From positions 129,501 through 193,500 of the forward strand of contig NZ_CP005188.1 in NCBI RefSeq assembly GCF_001563285.1: DNA of 64,000 nt. Reading direction: 5' to 3'. This document shows, piece after piece, positions 37,121 to 46,032 of this stretch (position 1 is the stretch's first letter; the number at the start of each line of letters is the position of its first letter). The notes under the pieces are model-generated. The model worked only from the letters and a program-made list of their open reading frames with translations, was not told the DNA's origin and did not search any database. The position numbers and the translations under genes are program-made. The stretch is from Sphingobium sp. MI1205. Its GTDB lineage: Bacteria; Pseudomonadota; Alphaproteobacteria; Sphingomonadales; Sphingomonadaceae.

Positions 37121-38245
37121 ATGACCAGCGAACCCTTCCGCTCGCAGTTGGCTGCCCTCGACAAGCGCGGGCGGCTGCGTCGCCTGGTGCCGCGCACCGG
37201 ACGCGATTTCGCCTCGAACGATTATCTTGGCCTCGCATCCGATCCGCTCATTGGCCAGGCGGTAGCCGACGCGGTTGCGCGCGGTGTGCCGGTGGGTTCT
37301 GGAGGGTCGCGCCTGCTGCGCGGCAACGCGCCCGAGCATGAGGGGTTGGAGGCGAAGGCCGCCGCCTTCTTCCGCACCCAAGGCGCGCTTTTCCTCGCCA
37401 ACGGCTTTGCGGCCAATTGCGCGCTCTTTTCAACGCTGCCCCAGCGCGGCGACCTGATTGTCGCCGATGAGCTTATTCATGCCAGCGTGCATGACGGCAT
37501 CCGCCTGTCAAAGGCGGCGACCGTCTTTGCCCGTCACAATGATGTGCAGAGTTTCGCCGACCTGATCGGCGCATGGCGTGACGAGGGGGGCAAGGGCCGC
37601 GTTTGGATCGCTGTCGAAACGCTCTACTCCATGGATGGCGACACAGCGCCATTGGGTGACCTTGCGAAGCTTGCCGCTACCCATGATGCGATGCTGATTC
37701 TCGACGAAGCGCATGGCACCGGCGTCTTCGGGCCGGGGGGGCGGGGCCTGTCGGCGGGCCTGGATGGACTGCACAATGTCGTGACGCTCCACACCTGCGG
37801 GAAGGCGATGGGGGTGGAAGGCGCGCTGATCTGTGGGCCGCAGATCATTATCGACTATCTGATCAACCGCGCCCGCGCCTTCATCTTCTCGACCGCACCG
37901 TCTCCACTGATGGCCGTTGCCGTCTCCGCTGCGATCGACCGGATAGAACAGGCCGACGACCTGCGCGCCCGGCTCAAGACGCTTTGCGTCGATGCCGGGG
38001 AGGTGATCTGTGCGCCGCTGGGCTTGCCGCAACCGCGCAGCCAGATCGTGCCGGTTCTTCTGGGGGATGATCGTCGCGCCATGACCGCCGCCTTAGCCTT
38101 GCAGGAGGCCGGTTTCGATGTGCGCGGCATCCGCCCGCCAACCGTGCCACCCGGCACCAGCCGCTTGCGCATCTCATTGACGCTGAATGTCGGCCGCGCC
38201 GACATCGCGGCGCTGGGAGAACAGTTGCGGCGGGTTCTGGCATGA
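37121..38245 (+). CDS. bioF: 8-amino-7-oxononanoate synthase (biotin synthesis)
   Basis: PLP-dependent condensation of pimeloyl-ACP or -CoA with L-alanine. The 374 residues show alpha-oxoamine synthase features: FASNDYLGLASDP, VGSGGSRLLRGNAPEHEGLEAKAAAFF, ILDEAHGTGVFGPGGRG, and the PLP lysine at residue 228 (HTCGKAMGVEGA, the usual G-K-A context). HemA/Kbl paralogs share this fold, but the immediate overlap with bioD makes BioF the likely identity. The bioD ATG overlaps its stop by four bases. The ATG is supported by frame and length. Confidence 0.92.
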   Translation: MTSEPFRSQLAALDKRGRLRRLVPRTGRDFASNDYLGLASDPLIGQAVADAVARGVPVGSGGSRLLRGNAPEHEGLEAKAAAFFRTQGALFLANGFAANCALFSTLPQRGDLIVADELIHASVHDGIRLSKAATVFARHNDVQSFADLIGAWRDEGGKGRVWIAVETLYSMDGDTAPLGDLAKLAATHDAMLILDEAHGTGVFGPGGRGLSAGLDGLHNVVTLHTCGKAMGVEGALICGPQIIIDYLINRARAFIFSTAPSPLMAVAVSAAIDRIEQADDLRARLKTLCVDAGEVICAPLGLPQPRSQIVPVLLGDDRRAMTAALALQEAGFDVRGIRPPTVPPGTSRLRISLTLNVGRADIAALGEQLRRVLA

Positions 38246-38856
38246 GCCGCTTCATTGTTACCGGCACCGATACCGACATCGGCAAGACGGTCTTTGCCGC
38301 CGGTCTCGCGGGGGCGCTCGGCGCTCATTATTGGAAGCCGGTTCAGGCCGGTATCGCCCCAGAGGGCGACAAGGAAGCCGTTGCGCGGCTTGCGGGCTTG
38401 CCCGCCACGCAAATCCTGCCGGAAGCATATCGGCTCAAGACTCCAGCCTCGCCGCATCTGGCAGCCCGTCTCGACGGGGTAGAGATCAACCTCGACCGGC
38501 TTGCCCTGCCACAGGTCGATGGGCCATTGGTGGTGGAGGGGGCGGGCGGCGTCCTGGTCCCAGTCAACGAGACATTGTTGATGGCTGACCTCTTTGCGCA
38601 TTGGGGCCTGCCGGTCATCCTGTGCGCACGCACCGCGTTGGGCACCATCAACCACAGCCTGCTCAGCATCGAGGCGCTGCGCAGCCGTGGCATCACGCTG
38701 GCCGGGATCGCCTTCATCGGCGATCCACATGCGGAGAATGAACGAATCATCCCGGCGCTCGGGCGCATACCCAGCCTTGGCCGCCTGCCGCATCTCGATC
38801 CGCTCAATGCGCACAGCCTCCGGGCGGCCTTCGCGGCGAATATCCGCTTGCCCTGA
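38242..38856 (+). CDS. bioD: Dethiobiotin synthetase
   Basis: ATP-dependent ring closure of DAPA to dethiobiotin. The 204 residues start MSRFIVTGTDTDIGKTVFAAGLAGALG, with the P-loop GTDTDIGKT at residues 8-16, the substrate-binding YWKPVQAGI segment, and VDGPLVVEGAGGVLVPVNE. It overlaps bioF by four bases (ATGA). It is 53 bp ahead of the M13 peptidase, which interrupts the biotin cluster; bioA comes 2.7 kb later. Confidence 0.94.
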   Translation: MSRFIVTGTDTDIGKTVFAAGLAGALGAHYWKPVQAGIAPEGDKEAVARLAGLPATQILPEAYRLKTPASPHLAARLDGVEINLDRLALPQVDGPLVVEGAGGVLVPVNETLLMADLFAHWGLPVILCARTALGTINHSLLSIEALRSRGITLAGIAFIGDPHAENERIIPALGRIPSLGRLPHLDPLNAHSLRAAFAANIRLP

Positions 38857-38909
38857 AGCGCTGTTGCGGCTCAACTCCCCGCGATTTGGGTCAAGCAAGG
38901 GATGTTTCG

Positions 38910-40931
38910 ATGAAATTCCTCCTCCTCGGCGCCGCAGCCTCGGCGCTGGTTCTGGCCGCTTCCGTTGCGCAGGCCGACCAGACATCCACGGCAAAGCCCA
39001 CCTATGGCAGCTATGGTTTCGACACGCAGGGTATGGACCCTGCCGTTGCTCCCGGTGACGATTTCTACCTGCACGCCAATGGCCGCTGGGCGAAGGAAAC
39101 GCCGATCCCGGCGGACAAGTCCAACTATGGCGCCTTCAACGTGCTGGACGACCTGTCGCGTGAACGGACGAAGGGCATTCTGGAAGCCGCACGCTCCGAC
39201 CCCGCAAGCAAGATCGGCATCGCCTACGCCAGCTATCTCGACGCCGCCTCCGTGGAAAAGAAGGGATTGTCTCCCATGCAGCCATGGATCGCGAAGATTC
39301 AAGCCGTCAGGGACAAGGGCGACTATGCCCGGCTTGCCGCCGAGGCTGCCCGGGCGGGGATTGCGGGGCCTTTCGCATTCTATGTGGGTCAGGATGACAA
39401 GGATCCCGAACAGTATATCCTGAACCTGCGCCAGGCTGGCCTGGGGCTTCCCGACCGGGACTATTATCTTCAGCCCGACGGGAAGATGGCGACGATCCGG
39501 TCGGCCTATGTCGCGCATCTTGAGCAGATGCTGACGCTTGCCGGGCAGACCGATACGCAACGCCGGGCGGCGGCGCTGATGGCCTTTGAAACGGAAGTGG
39601 CGAAGATTCACTGGACACGCGTCGACAGCCGGGACGCTGACAAGACCTATAACAGGATGTCCCTCGCCGACTTGCAAAAGGTTGCGCCGGGCTTTGATTT
39701 CACCAGCTATTTCGCGGCTAACGGTCTTAGGCCCGCAGCCTTGATCGTTGCGCAGCCAAGCGCGATCACGGGCGAAGCGGCGCTTATCGCCCGGACGCCG
39801 GTCGAACAGTTGAAGGACGCGCTGCTTCTCCGCAGCCTGCACGCCTATGCGACCTATCTGCCTGACCGGGTAGCGGACGCCGACTTCGCTTTCTACGGTA
39901 CTACCCTTTCCGGCACGCCGCAGCGGGAAGAACGGTGGGAGCGCGCTGTCGATTTCGTGAAGGGATCGATGGGCGAGGAAGTCGGCAAGCTCTATGTCGC
40001 CAAATATTTTCCGCCGGACACCAAGGCCGCGATGGACCAGCTGGTCAAGAATGTCATTGCCGCCATGGGTCGTCGCATTGATGGTCTGACCTGGATGAGC
40101 GACGCCGCCAAGGTGCGGGCGCACAAAAAGCTCGCCGCGTTCACGCCCAAGATCGGCTACCCGGAAAAGTGGCGCGATTATAGCGGCCTGACGGTCAGTC
40201 CAGCGGACCTGTTCGGCAATGCTCTGCGGTCGAACCAATATGAATTCGACTATCAGATGGGGAAGCTCGGCAAGCCCATCTACCGCTGGGAATGGCAGAT
40301 GACGCCGATGGAGATCAACGCCTATGCGGACTTTTCCATGGTGGAGATCGTGTTCCCTGCGGCGATCCTGCAGCCGCCTTTCTTTGATCCCCATGCCGAT
40401 CCGGCGGTCAACTATGGCGGTATCGGCGCGGTTATCGGCCATGAACTGAGCCACCATTTCGACGATCAGGGCGCCAAATATGACGAGACCGGGAAGCTCA
40501 ACCAATGGTGGAGCGATGCCGACGTCGTCGCCTTCAAGGGGCTGACGGACAAGCTGATAAAGCAGTATGACGCTTATGAAGCCTTCCCCGGCGCGCATGT
40601 GAAGGGAGCCTTCACGCTGGGCGAGAATATCGGGGATCTCGCCGGTGTTGCGGTTGCGCTTGACGCCTATCATGCTTCGCTCGGCGGCAAGCCGGCACCC
40701 GTGATTGATGGCACCACCGGCGACCAGCGTTTCTTCCTTGGCTGGGCACAGGTGTGGCGCCGCAATTATCGCGAGCCGAATCTGCGCCAGCGGCTGGTGA
40801 CCGACCCGCATTCGCCGTCGCAATATCGGGCGGACACGGTTCGCAATTTCGATCAATGGTATGCGGCCTTCAAACCCAGGCCGGGCAGCAAACTCTACCT
40901 TGCACCGCAGAATCGGATAAAAATCTGGTAG
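38910..40931 (+). CDS. Secreted M13 family (neprilysin-like) metallopeptidase
   Basis: A 673-residue peptidase beginning at ATG 38910 (GGGATGTTTCG precedes; the open frame extends eight codons further up). A signal peptide ends near AQA-DQ (residues 1-22). The zinc site is HELSH at 511-515 (GAVIGHELSHHFDDQGA), and the third ligand is the glutamate of LGENIGDLAGVAVALDAYH (about 572). Upstream are the M13 N-terminal blocks GMDPAVAPGDDFYLHANGRW and NYGAFNVLDDLSRERTK. It hydrolyses short peptides, probably in the periplasm. It interrupts the biotin genes. Confidence 0.94.
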   Translation: MKFLLLGAAASALVLAASVAQADQTSTAKPTYGSYGFDTQGMDPAVAPGDDFYLHANGRWAKETPIPADKSNYGAFNVLDDLSRERTKGILEAARSDPASKIGIAYASYLDAASVEKKGLSPMQPWIAKIQAVRDKGDYARLAAEAARAGIAGPFAFYVGQDDKDPEQYILNLRQAGLGLPDRDYYLQPDGKMATIRSAYVAHLEQMLTLAGQTDTQRRAAALMAFETEVAKIHWTRVDSRDADKTYNRMSLADLQKVAPGFDFTSYFAANGLRPAALIVAQPSAITGEAALIARTPVEQLKDALLLRSLHAYATYLPDRVADADFAFYGTTLSGTPQREERWERAVDFVKGSMGEEVGKLYVAKYFPPDTKAAMDQLVKNVIAAMGRRIDGLTWMSDAAKVRAHKKLAAFTPKIGYPEKWRDYSGLTVSPADLFGNALRSNQYEFDYQMGKLGKPIYRWEWQMTPMEINAYADFSMVEIVFPAAILQPPFFDPHADPAVNYGGIGAVIGHELSHHFDDQGAKYDETGKLNQWWSDADVVAFKGLTDKLIKQYDAYEAFPGAHVKGAFTLGENIGDLAGVAVALDAYHASLGGKPAPVIDGTTGDQRFFLGWAQVWRRNYREPNLRQRLVTDPHSPSQYRADTVRNFDQWYAAFKPRPGSKLYLAPQNRIKIW

Positions 40932-41097
40932 TTATTCCGCAGTGGTAACGATTCGACATTACGGTGGGTTGTGGGGAGGAAGCGGTGAGTAGTTGCGCCA
41001 ACTTGCTGTCATCCCTGAAATGTCACGCTTCGCCGGATCACTCTTTAAGATGATGCGTCTCTTCCACATTTTTTACTCATTAATCATGAGGAGAAGC

Positions 41098-41526
41098 ATG
41101 TTGACGGGTTTTCGTTCATCCACCTTTCTGAAAGCCGGCTTCGCGTCGGCCGCTCTGTTTGCCGCAGCGCCGCTCCTGGCGCAGGATACAGCCGCTCCGG
41201 CATCCCCGGCAACGCCTGCCGCGCCAGCGACCCCTTCGGCGGGGGCTTCGCAATATAGCGAGGCCGACATCAAGCAGTTCGCTGCCGCAGCCGTGGAAGT
41301 GACCAAGATTCAGTCGGACGCCTCGATCGCGGCCGCAGAAAAGCAGCCGAAAATGCTTGCTGCCCTGCAGGCGTCGGGCATTGCGCCTGAAAAATTCAAC
41401 GAGATTGGCCAGGCTGCTGCGGCGGATCCGGCGCTTCAGCAGCGCATCCAGGCTGCCGCCCCGGCTACGCCAGCGGCCCCTGCAGCGCCCGCGACGCCGG
41501 CAACGCCTGCTGCACCTGCCAACTAA
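41098..41526 (+). CDS. DUF4168 domain protein, Ala/Pro-rich
   Basis: From ATG 41098 (GAGGAGAAGC precedes) the protein has 142 residues. It opens with a signal peptide (residues about 1-31, FLKAGFASAALFAAAPLLAQ), then an Ala/Pro linker, then the DUF4168 core: YSEADIKQFAAAAVEVTKIQSDASIAAAEKQPKMLAALQASGIAPEKFNEIGQAAAADPALQQRIQAA, and a second Ala/Pro tail (PATPAAPA repeats). DUF4168 proteins are periplasmic with no known function. It sits between the M13 peptidase and bioA and is probably a separate unit, as a 166-bp gap precedes it. Confidence 0.85.
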   Translation: MLTGFRSSTFLKAGFASAALFAAAPLLAQDTAAPASPATPAAPATPSAGASQYSEADIKQFAAAAVEVTKIQSDASIAAAEKQPKMLAALQASGIAPEKFNEIGQAAAADPALQQRIQAAAPATPAAPAAPATPATPAAPAN

Positions 41527-41588
41527 CGGCAAAGATAGGGCAGGGGAGGAGCTTGGCCTGACGCGCTTGCTCTTCTAAGCGTCATTCC

Positions 41589-42878
41589 ATGACCTCCCCT
41601 GTCTGGCACCCATTCACGCAACACGGCCTTGGTGAAGCGATCCCGCAAGTGGCGCGGGCCGATGGTGCGATCCTGCACCTCGCTGGCGGCGGCTCGCTGA
41701 TTGATGGCATTTCCAGCTGGTGGGTGACGACGCATGGTCATTGCCATCCGCGTATCGCTGCGGCCATCGCAGCGCAGGCTGGGCTGCTCGACCAGCTTAT
41801 TTTCGCGGGATACACGCATGAGCCTGCCGAACAGGTGGCGCGCGGTCTGATCGATATCGCGCCAAATGGGGCTGGCCACGATCCGCTTGCCCATGTTTTC
41901 TTCTCGGACAGCGGTTCCACGGCTGTCGAAGTCGCACTCAAAATGGCGCTCGGCTACTGGCACAATCGGGCGAAGGACGGTTTTTCGCCGCCGCGTCATC
42001 GCCTCCTGGTGCTGGAACATGGCTATCACGGCGATACGATCGGGGCGATGTCGATCGGCGAGCGGGGCGTCTATAATGCCGCATGGACCCCTCTCCTGTT
42101 CGACGTGGGCACCATCCCCTTTCCCGCTTCTGGCGCCGAACAACAGACGCTGGACGCGCTGGAAGCCGCCTGTGCGCAGCATCCCGCTGCATTCATTGTC
42201 GAACCGCTGATTTTAGGGGCGGGCGGCATGCTCCTCTATCCGCCTGCAATCCTCCGCGAAATGGCTGCGATCTGCGCGCGGCACGACGTCCTCTTCATCG
42301 CGGACGAGGTTATGACGGGTTGGGGCCGCACGGGCACCCTCTTTGCTTGCGAACAGGCGGGCGTGGTCCCGGATATCATGGCCGTGGCAAAGGGTATTAC
42401 CGGTGGCGCGCTCCCGCTTGCGGCGACATTGGCGACATCACGGATCTTCGACGCGCATAGCTCGACCGACCGTTCCCGTCTTTTCTACCATTCGAGCAGC
42501 TACACGGCGAATGCGATCGCCTGCGCCGCCGCCGCCGCGAATCTCGCTATCTGGCGAGAAGAAGATGTGTTGGGCCGCATCGCAGCTCTGTCGCAGGGAA
42601 TTGAGCAGCGACTCGGCCGCCTTGCGCAGCATCCCGCCTTTGCCAATCCGCGCCAGCTCGGCACGATCGCTGCCATCGATCTGGTCGCGAAGGACGCAGG
42701 CTATCTTTCCGATCTCGCGCCGCGCCTGCGCGCGTTCTTTCTTGAAAATGGCCTATTGCTCCGGCCCTTGGGAAACACCATTTACCTGATGCCGCCCTAT
42801 TGCGTTGATGCAGATCAGCTTGATCACATCTTCGCGCTCCTCTCGAAAGCCGGTGATATTTTCGGCATTGCGGCCTGA
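41589..42878 (+). CDS. bioA: Adenosylmethionine-8-amino-7-oxononanoate aminotransferase
   Basis: Transaminates KAPA to DAPA using SAM as amino donor. The 429 residues show class III aminotransferase motifs: [60 protein letters not shown], the [18 protein letters not shown] block, [22 protein letters not shown], and the PLP lysine Lys268 in [17 protein letters not shown]. BioA W/H features near the start support it over an ornithine-type enzyme. It is separated from bioF-bioD by two unrelated genes. Confidence 0.93.
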   Translation: MTSPVWHPFTQHGLGEAIPQVARADGAILHLAGGGSLIDGISSWWVTTHGHCHPRIAAAIAAQAGLLDQLIFAGYTHEPAEQVARGLIDIAPNGAGHDPLAHVFFSDSGSTAVEVALKMALGYWHNRAKDGFSPPRHRLLVLEHGYHGDTIGAMSIGERGVYNAAWTPLLFDVGTIPFPASGAEQQTLDALEAACAQHPAAFIVEPLILGAGGMLLYPPAILREMAAICARHDVLFIADEVMTGWGRTGTLFACEQAGVVPDIMAVAKGITGGALPLAATLATSRIFDAHSSTDRSRLFYHSSSYTANAIACAAAAANLAIWREEDVLGRIAALSQGIEQRLGRLAQHPAFANPRQLGTIAAIDLVAKDAGYLSDLAPRLRAFFLENGLLLRPLGNTIYLMPPYCVDADQLDHIFALLSKAGDIFGIAA

Positions 42879-42937
42879 CTTCCATTTTCCACAGTTTGGC
42901 GCTATGGCGGCGCGATTTTTTGGCTTCCCAGGATATT

Positions 42938-43156
42938 ATGGCAAAAGAAGAACTGCTTGAAATGCGCGGACAGGTTGTGGAGCTTCTCCCCAACGCCATG
43001 TTTCGCGTCCGGCTTGAAAATGATCACGAGATCCTCGGCCACACTGCCGGCAAGATGCGCAAGAATCGCATCCGCGTGCTGGTGGGTGACGAAGTTCTGG
43101 TCGAACTTACTCCTTACGACCTGACCAAGGGTCGGATCACTTACCGCTTCAAATAA
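42938..43156 (+). CDS. infA: Translation initiation factor IF-1
   Basis: The 72-residue protein starts at ATG 42938 as [19 protein letters not shown]; the frame opens earlier but the longer version is not IF-1-like. It is a single S1/OB fold: [52 protein letters not shown], matching IF-1 throughout. It binds the ribosomal A site with IF-2/IF-3 in initiation. maf follows 14 bp downstream, and the pair infA-maf is common in alphaproteobacteria. Confidence 0.97.
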   Translation: MAKEELLEMRGQVVELLPNAMFRVRLENDHEILGHTAGKMRKNRIRVLVGDEVLVELTPYDLTKGRITYRFK

Positions 43157-43170
43157 GCCGCAATTTTTCC

Positions 43171-43743
43171 ATGCGGCTTATTCTTGCTTCGGCTTCTCCC
43201 AGACGGTGTGAACTTCTGGGTCAGATCGGCGTGTCTCCTGATGCGGTGGACCCCGCCGATATAGATGAAACACCATATAAGGCCGAACCGCCTGCCGTTT
43301 ACGCCGCCCGTGTCGCTGCCGACAAGGCGGCGCTGGTGGCGCAGCGACATCCAGGCGCGCTCGTGCTTTCGGGCGACACCGTTGTGGCTGCGGGCCGCCG
43401 CATCCTTCCCAAGGCGGAGAGCGAGGCCGAAGCGGGCAAGTGCCTTGAACTTCTTTCCGGCCGCCGCCACCGGGTGCTGAGCGCGATTACCCTGATCGAC
43501 GCAGAGGGCAGGGCGCGGCACCGCCTCTCCACCAACATCGTCACCTTCAAGCGCCTCGACCGCACCGAGATCGACGCCTATCTTGCCAGCGGAGAATGGC
43601 ACGGCAAGGCTGGCGGTTATGCGATCCAGGGGCGGGCTGCTGGCCTCATTCGGGCCATCCAGGGCAGCCACAGCGCAATCATGGGCCTGCCCCTTTATGA
43701 AACCCGCGCGCTGCTCAGGGCAGCGGGCTACCCATTGGACTGA
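43171..43743 (+). CDS. maf: Maf-like nucleotide pyrophosphatase
   Basis: Hydrolyses non-canonical or modified nucleoside triphosphates such as dTTP/UTP or m7GTP, preventing their incorporation. The 190 residues start LILASASPRRCELLGQIG, contain the catalytic aspartate in LVLSGDTVVAAGRRILPKAESEAEA and have GGYAIQGRAAGLIRAIQGSHSAIMGLPLYETR. The specificity subgroup (YhdE/YceF) cannot be settled by eye. It is 14 bp after infA and 3 bp ahead of the RNase E/G-like gene, so co-transcription is likely. Confidence 0.93.
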   Translation: MRLILASASPRRCELLGQIGVSPDAVDPADIDETPYKAEPPAVYAARVAADKAALVAQRHPGALVLSGDTVVAAGRRILPKAESEAEAGKCLELLSGRRHRVLSAITLIDAEGRARHRLSTNIVTFKRLDRTEIDAYLASGEWHGKAGGYAIQGRAAGLIRAIQGSHSAIMGLPLYETRALLRAAGYPLD

Positions 43744-43746
43744 ACC

Positions 43747-44736
43747 ATGGCCGAATGGCTTTACGAAGAAGGCATCGGCGAAGCCCGCGCCGCAAAAATT
43801 GAAAAGGGCCGTCTGGTCGAAGCGCAGATCGAACGCGAAAGCGACGCTGCTCGCGCCGGCTCGGTGATGCAGGGCAAGCTCGTCCGCACCATTATCCCTA
43901 AAAAGCGCGGGGTCGCTCGCCTGATATCGGGCGAAGAGGTGCTGGTCGAACCCATTCCTCCAAAGATCGCGGAGGGCGCGACCGTCCTCCTGGACATTCT
44001 GCGCGAAGCCATTCCAGAGGAAGGGCGCGCCAAGCTTGCCAAAGCCCGCATTGCGCAGCCCGGCTCAAAGGCGCATCCCGCCCCCAGCCTGCTCCAGCGC
44101 CTGCGGGCAACGGACCTGCCGGTCACACCATGTCCCGCACATGAAGAAGACCGGTTCGAAGCCCATGGGTGGAGCGAACTCATGGAAGAGGCGATCTCCG
44201 GCGAGATCGGCACGGAGGAAGCGGCGTTGCGCATCTTTCCTACCCCGGCGATGATTCTGATCGATGTCGATGGCTCCCTTCCCCCCGCCAAACTCGGTCC
44301 CAAAGGCGCCAAGCTTGCGGCTCAGGCGATCCGCCGCATGGGGCTGACCGGGTCCATCGGCATCGACCTGCCGACGATGAACAACAAGGATGAGCGCGCC
44401 GTCGCTGCAGCGCAGATCGACAAATATCTGCCGTTGCCTTTCGAGCGTACGGCGGTCAACGGCTTTGGCTTTGTCCAGATCATTCGACGGCGAGAGCGGA
44501 TGAGTCTTATAGAGCTGCTTCGCGCCGACCCGGTCGAGACGGCAACGCTTGCACTGCTGCGCCGCGCCGAGCGCCACGGCAGCGGTGGCCCCGCGACGAT
44601 CACCGCCGCGCCTGCAATCATAGACCGGCTGCACAAGAGCCCCGATTGGGTTGAACAGCTTGCCCGTCGCCGAGGTGGCGCGATCAGCTTGAAGGCGGAC
44701 GCCAGCCTCGCCATATCCGGTGGCCATGTCGCCTAA
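43747..44736 (+). CDS. Ribonuclease E/G-like protein, short and atypical
   Basis: A 329-residue member of the RNase E/G family by position and by its central block (DVDGSLPPAKLGPKGAKLAAQAIRRMGLTGSIGIDLPTMNN). Compared with RNase G it is short. The S1-like N-terminus is reduced (about residues 30-100). Where the family has IDFID...HRR...DRA with two metal-binding aspartates, this one reads IGIDLPTMNNKDERAV then PLPFERTAVNGFGFVQIIRRRERMS, so the second aspartate seems absent. The CPxC zinc-link of the C-terminus is not visible. It may retain RNA binding or a changed activity. maf is 3 bp upstream and yacG overlaps its end. Confidence 0.75.
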   Translation: MAEWLYEEGIGEARAAKIEKGRLVEAQIERESDAARAGSVMQGKLVRTIIPKKRGVARLISGEEVLVEPIPPKIAEGATVLLDILREAIPEEGRAKLAKARIAQPGSKAHPAPSLLQRLRATDLPVTPCPAHEEDRFEAHGWSELMEEAISGEIGTEEAALRIFPTPAMILIDVDGSLPPAKLGPKGAKLAAQAIRRMGLTGSIGIDLPTMNNKDERAVAAAQIDKYLPLPFERTAVNGFGFVQIIRRRERMSLIELLRADPVETATLALLRRAERHGSGGPATITAAPAIIDRLHKSPDWVEQLARRRGGAISLKADASLAISGGHVA

Positions 44737-44920
44737 AACATCCCCCTGTCCGATTTGCGGCCAGCCATCTCAGGCCGAAGCACGCCCTTTCTGCAGCAAG
44801 GCTTGCCGCGATCGAGACCTGCTGCAATGGCTTGGTGACGGATATCGCGTTCCCGGCATACCGGCCGCCGACGAGATGAAAAAAAGCGACAATTATGGGG
44901 TGGACAGCCCCCCGGATTGA
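44726..44920 (+). CDS. yacG: DNA gyrase inhibitor YacG, zinc-ribbon protein
   Basis: A 64-residue protein with four cysteines forming the YacG zinc ribbon: CPICGQPSQAEARPFCSKACRDRDLLQWLGDGYRVPG. The usual start is ATG 44726; a GTG two codons earlier is possible. It overlaps the end of the RNase E/G-like gene by 11 bases, an order often seen with maf and RNase G. In E. coli YacG binds GyrB and inhibits DNA gyrase. The polar C-terminal tail ends 51 bp before tRNA-Phe. Confidence 0.92.
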   Translation: MSPKTSPCPICGQPSQAEARPFCSKACRDRDLLQWLGDGYRVPGIPAADEMKKSDNYGVDSPPD

Positions 44921-44971
44921 TGCCTATAGGCACGCCTCTCGAAGCCGCCGGTGGTTCTCCCCGGCGCCAGT

Positions 44972-45047
44972 GCCCGGGTAGCTCAGTTGGTAGAGCATGC
45001 GACTGAAAATCGCAGTGTCGGCGGTTCGACTCCGTCCCCGGGCACCA
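44972..45047 (+). tRNA. tRNA-Phe (anticodon GAA)
   Basis: A 76-nt cloverleaf: acceptor GCCCGGG pairs with CCCGGGC, the D-arm is TAGCTCAGTTGGTAGAGCA, the anticodon loop CTGAAAA carries GAA at its centre, and the T-arm contains GGTTCGACTCC. CCA is encoded at the end. An integrase relic lies directly downstream, as at many tRNA-borne integration sites. Confidence 0.97.
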
Positions 45048-45204
45048 TTTGCCTCTCCAATATAGTCCAGCCCCATCTGTCGCGGATTTCTGCGATAAAT
45101 CAGGCATCCCCTGTCGGATGCTGTACAGTGTTATCCACATACTGACAGGAAAAATGGGGGTCAGATGGGGAGCTGAAATCGCTTGGCCCCCTGGTGCGTG
45201 GAAA

Positions 45205-45760
45205 GTGGCCCCTATGGCGCCGACGGACACTGCGATCAGAAAACGCGAAGGCGTGGAAGAAGCCTTACAAGCTCGGAGACTCGGGCGGGCTGTTCCTGTT
45301 GGTGCAACCTACCGGCGGAAAGCTGTGGCGGCTCAAATACAGGATCGACGGCAAAGAGAAGAAGCTGGGCCTTGGGACATATCCCGACGTGAGCCTTGCG
45401 GACGCTCGCAAGCGCCGGGATGCGGCAAAGACAGAATTGTCCGCCGGCAAAGATCCGGGCGTTGAGAAGGTTCGCCGGAAAGCTCCACGCCAGATTTCGG
45501 CTGGCAACGCCTTCGCCACCGTCACGGCCGGGTTCATCAATAAGCGCACGAAAGAAGGCTGGTCGCTCTCCACTCAGGAGAAGGCTGACTATCTCCTTCA
45601 GCATTTGACCCCGACGTGGGCAAGATGCCGGTGGCTGAAATGGTTCCCGCTGACCTGCTGCCTATCCTCAGACGGGCCGAACCGAAGAGGAAGCTCGAAA
45701 CGGCACGGCGGCTGCTTCAATTTTCCAGTCAGGTTTTCCGCTATGCCGTCGCCACCAACC
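45205..45760 (+). pseudogene. Tyrosine-recombinase integrase remnant, two frameshifts
   Basis: The N-terminal arm-binding domain (DUF4102) and part of the core-binding domain of a P4-like tyrosine integrase are recognisable: TDTAIR, then KPYKLGDSGGLFLLVQPTGGKLWRLKYRIDGKEKKLGLGTYPDVSLADARKRRD, YLLQHL, and VGKMPVAEMVPADLLPILRRAEPKRKLETARRLLQFSSQVFRYAVAT. An extra A in the A4 run at 45240-45243 and a missing C in the C4 run at 45609-45612 shift the frame. The catalytic R-H-R-Y domain is missing. It adjoins tRNA-Phe, so an element once integrated there. I could not find a matching attR-type copy of the tRNA end in the window. Confidence 0.85.
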
Positions 45761-45794
45761 CTCATATCCTTAGTCAAGGTGACGAGGTTGGGGG

Positions 45795-46032
45795 TCATCC
45801 CTTTGCCTGCAGCAGGTCCAACGCATCGACGCTATATTCCTGGAAGATATGCCGACCGCGTCGGACGATCTTTTCGGTAAGGATCGACGGGCGCATCAAC
45901 AGGACGCTGACTGCATAGGCCGAAACGGAAGCGGCGACGCAGAACGGCAGCGCGTCGAAGCGGCAGCGAACAGCGCGCCGGTCTGGGCCCGCGCATCGCG
46001 CCGCTCATGATGCCTGCCATGCCGATCATCGC
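45795..46032 (-). pseudogene. ClC-type chloride channel remnant
   Basis: Reading the minus strand, two pieces fit the end of a ClC chloride channel/transporter: GMAGIMSGAMRGP, near 45990-46030, and then, in another frame and without the intervening segment, FCVAASVSAYAVSVLLMRPSILTEKIVRRGRHIFQEYSVD, ending with a stop at 45795-45797. The second piece is close to the conserved ILTEKIARRG...REYSVDPL pattern. No start, selectivity filter or rest of the protein is present. It lies between two other broken genes, so this stretch has decayed. Confidence 0.7.

Noticed and set aside
38871-40856. 661-codon open frame opposite the M13 peptidase
   Set aside because: Antisense shadow of a well-supported metallopeptidase gene.
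41215-41526. PATPAAPA repeats taken as a possible DNA repeat array
   Set aside because: They are protein-coding Ala/Pro linkers inside the DUF4168 gene, not a separate element.
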